Source of the DNA: Chloroflexota bacterium
GTDB lineage: Bacteria > Chloroflexota > Anaerolineae > JAADDB01
Assembly: GCA_013154135.1 (NCBI GenBank)
Contig: JAADDB010000139.1
Span: 1 to 12,055 of the forward strand
Direction of reading: 5' to 3'
Length of the DNA stretch: 12,055 nt
This document shows positions 5,493 to 12,055 of this stretch, piece after piece (within the stretch, counting starts at the first letter, position 1; each line of letters starts with the position of its first letter). The translations under genes and the position numbers were made by a program. Below the pieces are notes generated by a model. That model made no database searches and was not told where the DNA came from. It saw only the letters and a program-made list of their open reading frames with translations.

Positions 5493-6623
5493 TCATCCCA
5501 GAATTTTAGCATAGATGTCCCGATGGCGAGAGGCCACAACCTGGGGATGGAAACGATGCTGCGCCTCCGTCCGAGCCCGGCGCCCCATCTCCCGGCACCG
5601 GGCCGGGTCCTCCAGGGCCTGACCCAGCGCCCGCGCGAGCGCTTCCACATCTCCCGGGGGGACCAGCCACCCGGTCTCCCCCTCCCGCACCATATAGGGC
5701 ACCCCGCCCACGTGGGTCGCCACCACAGGGGTCGACGCGGCCATGGCCTCCGCGATGACCACCGGCGCGGTCTCCTGCACCGATGTCAGGGCAAGGACCT
5801 GCGCGGCCGCGTACTCCTGCAGCAGAGCCTCTCGGTCCAAGGGACCCAGGAAACGCACGCGATCCCCTAAGCCCCGGGCCGTGACCTCGGCCCGGCACGC
5901 GCGCGCGTACTCGGGAAAGGAATGCTCCTCCCCCGCGATGTGCAATTGGGCGGACGGATGGGCCCGGGCCACGCGGTCAAAAGCGCGGATGAGGGTCAAA
6001 ATGTCCTTGCGCGGGATTACCCGGGCCACGCAGAGGACGCGTCCGGCCACCACCCGGTCCTCCGGAGCTCGGAAGTAAACGGGATCCACCGGGTTCTCCA
6101 CGAAATGAAAGCGGGTGCGCAGCCAGGGATAAGCCTCCCGCACGTACGGGCTGATGGCAATGACCTCCCGGGCCTGGGCCAGAACCCACCGCTCGAACCA
6201 ACGGTCCACCTCCCGGGCCAGACGGCGCCGCCATCCCCACACAGTGCCTGCCTCCCGGGCCATGATCCCGTGGACCGTGATGACATGGGGGAAAGGCGCA
6301 CGCACGGCTGCCCCCGCGTAAACATCGGTGCCGTGCGCGTGCACCACGTCCGGTCCCCAACGTGTCACCTCCTGAAGAAGCCGCCGCATCCCCTCCCGAT
6401 GCCACATGAGCCGGGAAAAGCGGGGCTGGGGGAGGAGATGCACGACCACCCCATCCCGTTCCAAGATCTGAGGGGACGCGACATCGCTGCGCAGGGTGAA
6501 CATGTGGACATCCATCTGGGGCAGGCGCACCAGCGCTTGGGTGAGCAAATAGGTGACAGCTTCCACCCCGCCCAACACATGCTCCGGGTCCACGGGGTAC
6601 AACCCCAGCATGGCCACCCGCAT
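5493..6623 (-). CDS. Glycosyltransferase family 4 (GT-B, retaining)
   Basis: The protein has 376 residues, normal for GT4. Seen: MLGLYPVDPEHVLGGVEAV at the N-terminus, with the glycine-rich loop typical of the acceptor domain; VVHAHGTDVYAG (93-104) and VITVHGIMARE (114-124); VENPVD (175-180); the donor-domain opening CVARVIPRKDI (198-208); and the E-x7-E pair at E284 and E292 (ETAPVVIAE) followed by AMAASTPVVATHVGG. A cytoplasmic enzyme adding one sugar to the repeat unit is inferred; the sugar cannot be told. The ATG at 6623 overlaps the TGA of the membrane gene upstream (TGATG) and is preceded by GGAGGTGAT, so translation is probably coupled. The frame stays open upstream to 6947, but that part lies inside the membrane protein gene and is rejected. 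It is the last gene of the tightly packed operon. Confidence 0.93.
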   Translation of the reverse strand: MRVAMLGLYPVDPEHVLGGVEAVTYLLTQALVRLPQMDVHMFTLRSDVASPQILERDGVVVHLLPQPRFSRLMWHREGMRRLLQEVTRWGPDVVHAHGTDVYAGAAVRAPFPHVITVHGIMAREAGTVWGWRRRLAREVDRWFERWVLAQAREVIAISPYVREAYPWLRTRFHFVENPVDPVYFRAPEDRVVAGRVLCVARVIPRKDILTLIRAFDRVARAHPSAQLHIAGEEHSFPEYARACRAEVTARGLGDRVRFLGPLDREALLQEYAAAQVLALTSVQETAPVVIAEAMAASTPVVATHVGGVPYMVREGETGWLVPPGDVEALARALGQALEDPARCREMGRRARTEAQHRFHPQVVASRHRDIYAKILG

Positions 6624-8077
6624 CACATCACCTCCCCCGGCCGCACGGATTCCCGGGCCAGGTAGCCCAGCACCCCGCCCAGGAGGGTGTAGAAGACCAT
6701 GTTGCTGTACTGGGCCGGATCCGCGTCGATGGTGGAGATAATGGTCAGGTAAGCGATGAAGGAAGAGAAGGTGGCCCAGGCCAGATACGCGCGGTGGACC
6801 GCGGGCGTGGTACGGGTGCGCCAGCGGCGGAAATAGCCCAACAACTCCCGTCCGATGTTCCAGAGCATGATTCCATATCCCACCAGCGCGAGGATGCCCG
6901 CTTGGGAGAGGATGCCCAGGAAAGTGTTGTGGGGTGTGGGAATCCACTTATCGTCGATGCGGCGGAGATACCCCCTCTGCAGGGCCAGGATTCCGTAGTT
7001 CGGATACCCGATGCCGAAGATGGGGGACTCCTTCCAGAACTGCCAGGCCACCTCCATGGACCGGGTTCGGGCTTCCACGGATGTGGTGTAAGTCAACCGC
7101 TCCACAAACAGGGCCGAATGGGACACCCGTTGCCAGAAGACCACCAACAGGATAAGTCCCATCAGGAAACCCGGCCAAAACCACCGTCGCCAGCGGGGGA
7201 AGGGGATGGCCAACAGCAACAGGCTGATGAAGGTGGCCAGGTAACCGGCTCGGGTGTAGAGAATACTCATCGCGCCCAACACCACGCCCCCTCCGGCCAG
7301 GAAGAGCCACCCCTGCCATCGCACCTCGGCCACTTCGTAGAAGTACACGAAAAGGGGCAGGAGGACCGCGAAGATCATCGCGTGGTACACCGGGTTGCCG
7401 AAGAAGCTGGTGATACGTTTGAGGGAGGGGGAGTAAAGTCCCGGACGACCCCAGGGGTAAAAGGCCATCAGGCCGGCCCAGGCCTCCAGGAAGACGACCA
7501 CCGCGATCATCACCCCGATGAAGAGCAAGCCGTAGAGGAGCACCCGCAACCGCTCCCGGTCCGTCACCAGAATTCGGGCCATCAGGTACATGCTGAAGGG
7601 GATGATGTAGGCATCGAACACGGTCTGGAGCGCGTAAATGGGCCCTTTCAAGGCCATGCGGGTGGCCAGCACCATACTCCCCACAAAGAGGAGCATTCCC
7701 ACCTCTACCCAACCGAAGGGGGGAAGCGTGTACTTGCCCAGGGTCAGGCGCGCCAGAATGATGAACCCCGTGGTCAGGACCATCACCCGGATCAGGCTGA
7801 GATCGGGCACGCCCGCGCCCAAGGAAATGTCAAAATGCCAGAAGGGGGCGAAGGGAGCGAGGATCAGCCCGGCCACAAGAGCTAAGAGGGGGTCGAAGAG
7901 CGCGGTGACCACCACAAAGGCCTGGACGATGACCGCGACGATCTGCTCCCACCCCCGGTGGGTGAGCGCGTGCACCAGCCACATGCCCAACACCAGCGTC
8001 ATCCCTCCCTGCACCAGGTAGGAGAAAAGGGAAGGAAGTCGGCCGGACCACCTGGGAGAACGCGCGTACGTGCTCAT
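6623..8077 (-). CDS. O-antigen ligase/Wzy polymerase-like polytopic membrane protein
   Basis: The protein has 484 residues with many hydrophobic segments; I count roughly 10-12 membrane helices (for example about 17-38, 44-78, 93-109, 124-138, 181-205, 232-248, 256-274, 279-292, 302-316, 388-408, 430-452 and 468-484). The Wzy_C/O-antigen-ligase signature region is visible: LYTRAGYL (283-290) with the conserved Arg, a periplasmic stretch TRSMEVAWQFWKESPIFGIG (337-356), then HNTFLGILSQAGILALVGYG (383-402). Such proteins act on the outer face of the membrane, either polymerising lipid-linked repeat units (Wzy) or transferring the glycan to an acceptor (WaaL); sequence alone does not separate these. 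The Wzz-like gene two positions upstream favours polymerase. Its ATG overlaps the upstream GT4 stop by 4 nt (ATGA) and its TGA overlaps the downstream GT4 start by 1 nt. Confidence 0.9.
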   Translation of the reverse strand: MSTYARSPRWSGRLPSLFSYLVQGGMTLVLGMWLVHALTHRGWEQIVAVIVQAFVVVTALFDPLLALVAGLILAPFAPFWHFDISLGAGVPDLSLIRVMVLTTGFIILARLTLGKYTLPPFGWVEVGMLLFVGSMVLATRMALKGPIYALQTVFDAYIIPFSMYLMARILVTDRERLRVLLYGLLFIGVMIAVVVFLEAWAGLMAFYPWGRPGLYSPSLKRITSFFGNPVYHAMIFAVLLPLFVYFYEVAEVRWQGWLFLAGGGVVLGAMSILYTRAGYLATFISLLLLAIPFPRWRRWFWPGFLMGLILLVVFWQRVSHSALFVERLTYTTSVEARTRSMEVAWQFWKESPIFGIGYPNYGILALQRGYLRRIDDKWIPTPHNTFLGILSQAGILALVGYGIMLWNIGRELLGYFRRWRTRTTPAVHRAYLAWATFSSFIAYLTIISTIDADPAQYSNMVFYTLLGGVLGYLARESVRPGEVM

Positions 8078-9321
8078 CCCACCCTCCCCCTCTGTCCCAA
8101 AACCTCCTCGTAGACCGATTCCACCCGGCGGACGCCTTCATCGGCCCGGAAGTGCCGGGCGACCACTTCTCGCCCGCGCGCGCCCATCTGTCGGGCCCGT
8201 TCAGGATCGCGCAGCAGGGTGAGAATGGCGTGGGCCAGTGCGTCCGCGTCCCCCTGGGGTACGAGGAACCCCGTCTCCCCGTGGCGCACGATTTCCGGCG
8301 TCCCTCCGCCTCGGGTGGCCACCACCGGACGGGCCGCGGCCATTCCCTCGATGAGCACCCGGCCGAAGGGCTCGTCCCGCACGGACGCGTGGACCAGCAC
8401 ATCCATGAGCGCGTAGAGCCGCAGCACATCGTCCCGGTGCCCGACGAAGTGGACCCGGGAGCCAATGCCCAACGAGCGGGCCAGATCTTGCAGCGTGTCC
8501 AGGTAATGGGGATCCGTGATCTCCACCGCGCCCACCACCAACCCCTGGACGCGGGGGAACTCCTGGGCCACCCGGGCCAGAGCTCGCAGGAACACGGGAT
8601 GCCCCTTCCAGTCCACCAGCCGCCCCACCATCCCGACTATCGGGTCGTCCCGCGAAAGCCCCAATTCCCGGTACAGCGCGGGGTCGGGCTCGGTGGGGAT
8701 GTCTTCGAGGATGACGCCGTTGTAGATGACGTGGAGTTTGTGGTCCGGGACGCCCATGCGGCGCAGCGGTTCGGCCACGGCCCGGGAATTGCAGATGAAC
8801 GCCTTCACTGTGCGGGCCAACAACCGGTCCCACACATCCCACGCCTCCCACCCGCGCACGTGGCAGATTGCGGGCACATGGGCCATGTACGCGGCGAGGA
8901 GACCCGCGCGGTTGACGACCAATTCCGCGTTGAAGTGGACGAGGTCGGGCTGGACCCGGGCGATAACCTGGTAGATGCGTTGGGCTTCGGGCCAGAGTTT
9001 GCGCCGCCAGCGGAGCAGCGCGCCGCCCGTGTGCCAAATGCGGGCCGCGCGGGGATGGGATCGCATCCATTCTCCCAGACCACCCTGCCGCCACGCGTCC
9101 ACCCGCGGGCCAAAGGCTACCCCTTGTCCCTGCCGACTGGGGATGGTGTACACGGGCAAGTCCATGTCGCGGAACCAGGAGACCGCCCGATTCTGGGAGG
9201 AGAGAAGGACAACGGGTTGATAGCGAGAGTGGTCCAATTCACGGAGAAGGTAGCGCAGGCTGACCACAGACCCGGCCGGTGTCGGGGCCAGGTCCACGTA
9301 AAGGACCCGCGTTGGGCTCAT
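8074..9321 (-). CDS. Glycosyltransferase family 4 (GT-B, retaining)
   Basis: The protein has 415 residues. Seen: RVLYVDLAPTPAGSVVSLRYLL at the N-terminus, with the Gly-Ser loop of the GT4 acceptor domain; LVHFNAELVVNRAG (127-140); ICHVRGWEAWD (152-162); FICNSRAVAE (175-184) and VIYNGV (198-203); donor-domain opening GMVGRLVDWKGH (230-241); and the E-x7-E pair E317 and E325 (EPFGRVLIE) followed by GMAAARPVVATRGGG. It should add a sugar to the growing lipid-linked unit in the cytoplasm. The ATG at 9321 overlaps the Wzz-like gene's stop by 4 nt (ATGA), and its own TGA overlaps the start of the ligase/polymerase gene by 4 nt, a pattern of translational coupling. Longer than the other two GT4 proteins here mainly through an 80-residue stretch before LVHF; specificity unknown. 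Confidence 0.93.
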   Translation of the reverse strand: MSPTRVLYVDLAPTPAGSVVSLRYLLRELDHSRYQPVVLLSSQNRAVSWFRDMDLPVYTIPSRQGQGVAFGPRVDAWRQGGLGEWMRSHPRAARIWHTGGALLRWRRKLWPEAQRIYQVIARVQPDLVHFNAELVVNRAGLLAAYMAHVPAICHVRGWEAWDVWDRLLARTVKAFICNSRAVAEPLRRMGVPDHKLHVIYNGVILEDIPTEPDPALYRELGLSRDDPIVGMVGRLVDWKGHPVFLRALARVAQEFPRVQGLVVGAVEITDPHYLDTLQDLARSLGIGSRVHFVGHRDDVLRLYALMDVLVHASVRDEPFGRVLIEGMAAARPVVATRGGGTPEIVRHGETGFLVPQGDADALAHAILTLLRDPERARQMGARGREVVARHFRADEGVRRVESVYEEVLGQRGRVG

Positions 9322-10508
9322 GGGCCCTCCGTCCGGGGGGAGACAACTCGTCTCCCCGAAATCTGCTCCAAGAATTCCAGCACAAAGGCCAGGACAACCC
9401 CCAGGAGGAAGGCCACACCCGCGGCATAGAGGGTCATCTTGGAGATTTTCTTGGGCAACGGCTCTACCGGCTCCCGCGCGGCTTCCACGATCTGGATGTA
9501 CCCGTGGTCCAGGGCCAATTCCTCCTTGATGCGAGCCTCGTTGAGCTTGTCCGCGAGGAAGTTGTACTCATCCTGGGCCTTTTGCACTGCGTGGACGCGC
9601 TGTTCGTACTCGTTCTGCAGGCCGATGAGTTCGGCCAGGCGGTTCTGATATGAGGCGATCATCCGGTCGTATTGGCGGAAGGCCGCGTCCCGCGCGGCGG
9701 CCAGGGCATCCTGGGTGATGGCGCGGTCGGTGTAAGCTTGGGCTTGGGAGAGGAGCGCGGCCTTTTGTTCCGCGTCGGTCTGAGAGGCGGCTTCCTTCTG
9801 CAGGGCTCGGGCTTGTTCGCGGTAGACTTTTGCCTGGGCTCGGGCCTCGGCCGCCTGGAGTTGGGCCGTGTCCCGCTGGAGCTGCAGGGCACGCAGTTGG
9901 TCTTGAACCGCGGTGGCCTCCCGTTGGACGTCGGTCAGATTGTAGCGCAGCCGGAAATCCCGTAACTCCTCCTGGGCCTCGGCCAGCCGGGTCTTCTGGC
10001 GGTTCACCTGCTCCTCCAGGAAGAGGCGCACGTCGGTGACCCCACGGGTGCGGATGCTGCGGTAGTACTCCAGGGCTTTGGCGATGTGCACATCGGCCAT
10101 GCGCTTGGCCACGGTTGCGCTGTCCACCGAGGTGTAGGTGACGCTGATGAATTCCCCTTCGATCCAGGGCCACATCCGTTTGATGATGTCGTCCCCGGTC
10201 AGGTTCGTCCCCAGCTCCTGGTTGATCTCTCGCGCCGCGTCCCACGCGACCTTGCGGTTGCGCAGGACACTGAGGAACTCCACGGCCGTCCGTTCGATCT
10301 CCTGCTTCCCCGCGGCCTGACGCAGAGGGGTGAAGAGACTGACGGCCTCGGGCTCCACGGAGAGCACTTGCAACCGCACGCGAGCTTGGTATTTGGGGGG
10401 ACGGGCGTTTTCCGTCAGGTAGACGCCTATGACCGCGATGAGCACCAGCAGGGCGATAAGCCACAGGCGTTTGGTCACAATACGAATGTATGCACGCAAT
10501 TCATTCAT
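9318..10508 (-). CDS. Wzz-type chain-length determinant / polysaccharide co-polymerase
   Basis: The protein has 396 residues. Seen: a cytoplasmic N-terminus, a first membrane helix at about 15-34 (LWLIALLVLIAVIGVYL), a large outside domain whose middle (about 150-320) is rich in Gln, Glu, Arg and Ala in coiled-coil style, a proline motif EPVEPLPKK just before a second helix (about 359-379, LYAAGVAFLLGVVLAFVLEF), and a short tail. This is the Wzz/polysaccharide co-polymerase layout; such proteins set the length of Wzy-made chains. There is no C-terminal BY-kinase domain or tyrosine-rich tail, so a separate kinase would be needed if one is used. The ATG at 10508 is inferred from family layout; no good ribosome site is visible, and the frame open to 10586 adds unlikely sequence. 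It is the first gene of the coupled operon, about 150 nt downstream of the proposed start of transcription. Confidence 0.9.
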   Translation of the reverse strand: MNELRAYIRIVTKRLWLIALLVLIAVIGVYLTENARPPKYQARVRLQVLSVEPEAVSLFTPLRQAAGKQEIERTAVEFLSVLRNRKVAWDAAREINQELGTNLTGDDIIKRMWPWIEGEFISVTYTSVDSATVAKRMADVHIAKALEYYRSIRTRGVTDVRLFLEEQVNRQKTRLAEAQEELRDFRLRYNLTDVQREATAVQDQLRALQLQRDTAQLQAAEARAQAKVYREQARALQKEAASQTDAEQKAALLSQAQAYTDRAITQDALAAARDAAFRQYDRMIASYQNRLAELIGLQNEYEQRVHAVQKAQDEYNFLADKLNEARIKEELALDHGYIQIVEAAREPVEPLPKKISKMTLYAAGVAFLLGVVLAFVLEFLEQISGRRVVSPRTEGP

Positions 10509-10666
10509 CGTCGATGTTGGCCTACATAGGATAGGGGACTTTGGGCAAATTTCGGCAAGGCGGGTACAGGCCCGTCCGCGGCCCAAAAGTCCAACAGGAT
10601 ATCTCTACAACAGCGTCTGGCATGGCACGTGTGGCGGGTTCCCGCTCAACGGCAGGACCGCGCGAG

Positions 10667-10695
10667 AGTATAACACAGGCTCCACCGGGGGCCAA
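10667..10695 (-). promoter_or_regulatory. Sigma-70-type promoter for the wzz-like operon
   Basis: On the minus strand TTGGCC (10695-10690) and TATACT (10672-10667) are separated by exactly 17 bp, with TG three bases before the -10 box. The -10 matches the consensus at four or five of six positions and the -35 at three. It begins 4 nt after the methyltransferase stop and lies upstream of the Wzz-like gene, giving a predicted start near 10660 and a leader of about 150 nt. Housekeeping sigma use is assumed. Confidence 0.55.
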
Positions 10696-10699
10696 GCGT

Positions 10700-11428
10700 T
10701 TACGCGTCCTTCGTCGCGAGGACGACCCACCCCAACGCGTCGTTCTTCGCTCCGGGCACAATCCGGTCCAACAGGGAGGCCAGTCCATCCAGGGGCAGGG
10801 CCAGGAGCAGGATGAGCCAGGAGGTGACCAACACCCGTCCTCGAGGGCCCAGGAGGAACTTGAGGGGGAAGAGGATTTTGAAGAGCAACGCGCCCAACAC
10901 GTCTTCCAAACGGGCCAGGATAAGGGTGAACAACCCGCCCACCTGTTCCACCCGGTCCACCCGGAATCCGGTCTTGCCCAACAGGTACTGCAGTCCATAG
11001 CGGGTGAAGCGGTAATAATCGTGGGGCACGTAGTGCAACGCCCAGCTCATGGGAACGGTGAGGTACAGTCGGCCGCCGGGCCGCAACACCCGGGCCATCT
11101 CCCGGAGCGCCTGTTCGGGTTCGGGCACGTGTTCCACCACCTCGGTGCACAGGATGCCGTCGAACACATCCCCCGCGAAGGGGAGGGCCAGGACGCTGGC
11201 GATGAGGTCATTGCCCGGGATGGGCACAATTTCCATGGCCACGTATTGCACATCCTGGGGGAGAAAGGGCCGATAGGGCTGAGTCCCCGCGCCGATGTCC
11301 AACACTCGACCGCGGAATTGGGGGAGCGCACGCGCCGCGGCTCCGTACAATCGCCAACGGTATGTGAAGAACCGTCCCTGGTCCAACAGCCGACCCAGGC
11401 GGCGTAACCATCCTGTGATGTGGGTCAT
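10700..11428 (-). CDS. Class I SAM-dependent methyltransferase with hydrophobic C-terminus
   Basis: The protein has 242 residues. Seen: SAM-binding motif I VLDIGAGTQPY (42-52), an acidic residue at the end of the second strand (AMEIVPI, E66), LPFAGDVFDGILCTEVVEHVPEP (82-104) and RVLRPGGRLYLTVP (113-126), the standard Methyltransf_11 set. HDYYRFTRYGLQYLL (136-150) followed by a GF motif is common in methyltransferases of polysaccharide loci. Residues about 168-220 are strongly hydrophobic and may anchor it to the membrane, unusual for the class and consistent with a lipid-linked substrate. The ATG at 11428 has AAGGAGG 5 nt upstream, the best ribosome site in the window. The only -10-like box upstream is TTATAC near 11461-11466, without a clear -35. 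Sugar O-methylation is inferred; the target is unknown. Confidence 0.85.
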   Translation of the reverse strand: MTHITGWLRRLGRLLDQGRFFTYRWRLYGAAARALPQFRGRVLDIGAGTQPYRPFLPQDVQYVAMEIVPIPGNDLIASVLALPFAGDVFDGILCTEVVEHVPEPEQALREMARVLRPGGRLYLTVPMSWALHYVPHDYYRFTRYGLQYLLGKTGFRVDRVEQVGGLFTLILARLEDVLGALLFKILFPLKFLLGPRGRVLVTSWLILLLALPLDGLASLLDRIVPGAKNDALGWVVLATKDA

Positions 11429-11480
11429 GATCCTCCTTCCCTTGTTGTGTCATTCCTGGTGTATAACGCGAGTTGCCGGA

Positions 11481-11520
11481 CAAAACGTAGTCGCACCTCG
11501 GCCGCGGACGGGTCCGCGCC
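11481..11520 (+). repeat. R6 element, copy 2
   Basis: CAAAACGTAGTCGCACC followed by a GCGGACGGGTCCGC hairpin (about 11504-11517). It is related to 3813-3850 and 11652-11690 but has no heptad array after it. Confidence 0.65.
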
Positions 11521-11577
11521 TTGGCGGGGCGCCGACGTTTTCGCCCCGTGCCAAAAACAGTTTGCTTCTGAAAGGGG

Positions 11578-11608
11578 AAAAAGGGAAGACGGCTCTCTTC
11601 TCCTTTTT
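11578..11608. terminator. Bidirectional intrinsic-terminator-like hairpin
   Basis: AAAAAGGGAAGA (11578-11589), a CGGCTC loop, and TCTTCTCCTTTTT (11596-11608) pair with one bulged base. Each strand therefore shows an A-run, a stem and a T-run. It would end transcripts coming from the partial gene at the right edge before the methyltransferase. The stem is only moderately GC-rich. Confidence 0.5.
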
Positions 11609-11651
11609 CGAGCTGCCACGTTTTGTCCAGCGTCCGATTATGGCTCGGCTG

Positions 11652-11690
11652 AAAAACTTCGTAGTACCTTGGCGGCGGACGGGTCCGTGG
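11652..11690 (+). repeat. R6 element, copy 3
   Basis: AAAAACTTCGTAGTACC then GGCGGCGGACGGGTCCGTGG, matching 3813-3850. A forward heptad array follows directly. Confidence 0.7.
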
Positions 11691-11723
11691 AGTAACGATT
11701 AATGAGTAACGATTGACGATTAA
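11691..11723 (+). repeat. Heptad array 7, forward orientation
   Basis: After AG, plus-strand units are TAACGAT, TAATGAG, TAACGAT, TGACGAT, then TAA. The last three units and the TAA match array 3 closely except for unit order upstream. Confidence 0.85.
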
Positions 11724-11882
11724 AGGGCTGAATATCGAGATGGCCCTTCTATGCCGGGTTGGCGAGAGAAAGTCCCCTCTGGAGGCGGGTGGGTCCGCGC
11801 CTCAACCGAAATTTCTACGCATCCGTCATGTCAAAGTACAAGAGCCTGGATATGTCCGTCAATCGACTCGATAGCCCTTGGA

Positions 11883-11930
11883 CGATGAACGGAACAGGTC
11901 TCCGGGCTTTTTCCATAGAGCCGTTCATCG
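11883..11930. repeat. 10-bp inverted repeat straddling the stop of the partial gene
   Basis: CGATGAACGG (11883-11892) and CCGTTCATCG (11921-11930) are exact reverse complements with a 28-nt loop. The stop codon (11927-11925) lies in one arm. No T-run follows, so a 3'-end RNA stem is possible but a classical terminator is not. Confidence 0.45.
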
Positions 11931-12055
11931 CGCGGGCAACACACGCACTTGGCCCACCAGGATTCGCCCCGCGACAGGGGGCTCCCCGCGGATGGGCAGG
12001 TTCTGGACGGTCTCCGCGTCGTACATGCCCGTGAGCAGGAGGTAGGTGCCGGGGG
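11925..12055 (-). CDS. C-terminal end of a membrane glycosyltransferase-like gene (GT39/PMT-style tail), partial
   Basis: Reading in from the right edge on the minus strand, 42 codons precede a TGA at 11927-11925. The visible residues include GTYLLLTGMYDAETVQNLPI followed by GRILVGQVRVLPAR. The pattern of Gly-Thr-Tyr, a hydrophobic strand, G-x-Y-D, LP and a final LGxVxV strand resembles the C-terminal beta-domain that follows GT39/ArnT-like membrane glycosyltransferases in Chloroflexota. The start and any membrane helices lie outside the window, so the family call is tentative; that the frame is coding is supported by GC-rich third positions and by the clean protein-like sequence. It is in line with the other genes but separated from them by about 500 bp. 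Confidence 0.6.
   Translation of the reverse strand, partial: PGTYLLLTGMYDAETVQNLPIRGEPPVAGRILVGQVRVLPAR

Larger units (their letters stand above)
11478..11628. repeat. 151-bp segment bounded by 11-bp inverted repeats
   Basis: GGACAAAACGT (11478-11488) is the exact reverse complement of ACGTTTTGTCC (11618-11628). The interior holds an R6 copy and a terminator-like hairpin. No target-site duplication is evident, so mobile (MITE-like) origin is only a possibility. Confidence 0.45.
11429..11924. other. Non-coding gap with repeats and a terminator-like hairpin
   Basis: These 496 bp lie between the stop of the partial gene at the right edge and the methyltransferase start. They hold two copies of the GGCGGCGGACGGGTCCG element (11481-11520, 11652-11690), an 11-bp inverted repeat framing 11478-11628, an A/T-flanked hairpin (11578-11608), a forward heptad array (11691-11723) and a short match (11756-11777) to 4016-4036. 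From 11778 to about 11880 I see nothing recognisable. A weakly coding-looking plus-strand frame from 11759 is antisense to the partial gene and is rejected. Confidence 0.8.

Noticed and set aside
6624..6947. N-terminal extension of the second GT4 frame
   Set aside because: It lies wholly inside the membrane protein gene; the ATG at 6623 has a strong ribosome site and gives the normal GT4 N-terminus.
6794..7885. A 363-codon plus-strand open frame opposite the membrane protein
   Set aside because: Low-complexity product rich in His, Gln, Glu and Gly, the mirror of codons for hydrophobic residues on the other strand.
8152..9429. A 425-codon plus-strand open frame opposite a GT4 gene
   Set aside because: No family motifs; the minus-strand GT4 carries the full set.
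10495..10515. GACGATGAATGA around the Wzz-like start resembles a heptad pair
   Set aside because: Only 12 bases match and no further phased units follow, so chance is sufficient.
10509..10660. Riboswitch in the leader of the wzz-like operon
   Set aside because: I could not match any known riboswitch core such as the cyclic-di-GMP class; only short GC stems are visible.
11759..12034. A 91-codon plus-strand open frame near the right edge
   Set aside because: It is antisense to the partial GT39-like tail and has no ribosome site or motif.

Overview
This window looks like part of a cell-surface polysaccharide (capsule, exopolysaccharide or O-antigen-like) locus from a high-GC bacterium. Chloroflexota (Anaerolineae-like, perhaps thermophilic) is my best guess. 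That guess rests on GC-rich coding, the style of the genes, and a partial gene at the right edge whose tail resembles the C-terminal domain often attached to Chloroflexota GT39-type membrane glycosyltransferases. It is inference from protein style; no marker gene is present. Every convincing gene lies on the minus strand, so transcription runs from high to low coordinates.

Right to left: the last 42 codons of a gene entering from the right edge (11925-12055); about 500 bp of non-coding DNA with repeats and a terminator-like hairpin; a SAM-dependent methyltransferase with a hydrophobic C-terminus (10700-11428); a promoter placed just after that gene's stop; then a tightly coupled operon of a Wzz-like chain-length protein, a GT4 glycosyltransferase, a Wzy/O-antigen-ligase-like membrane protein and a second GT4 enzyme (10508-5493, genes overlapping by 4, 4 and 1 nt). 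A third GT4 gene follows about 110 bp on (4401-5384). After a 680-bp repeat-filled gap comes a second cluster: a two-subunit Alg14/Alg13-like glycosyltransferase (PssD/PssE type), a polysaccharide-deacetylase-like protein with an unusual motif order, and a FemAB/GNAT-type aminoacyl/acyl-transferase (3716-288).

Together these genes could build a repeat unit on a lipid carrier (GT4 enzymes and PssD/PssE), modify it (methyl-, deacetyl- and acyl/aminoacyl-transfer), polymerise it outside the membrane (Wzy-like) and set its length (Wzz-like). No initiating phosphoglycosyltransferase, Wzx flippase or BY-kinase is visible; they may lie outside.

The three gaps (1-287, 3717-4400, 11429-11924) hold a layered set of dispersed repeats. 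The most striking are seven arrays of a degenerate 7-bp unit, about T[AG]A[CT]GAN. They resemble the heptameric STRR repeats of cyanobacteria and put stop codons in all three frames of one strand. Two unrelated genes, the FemAB-like gene and the third GT4 gene, end inside such arrays and use an array TAA as their stop codon, followed by the same roughly 90-bp repeat module. No tRNA, rRNA, CRISPR array or intact transposase gene was seen.
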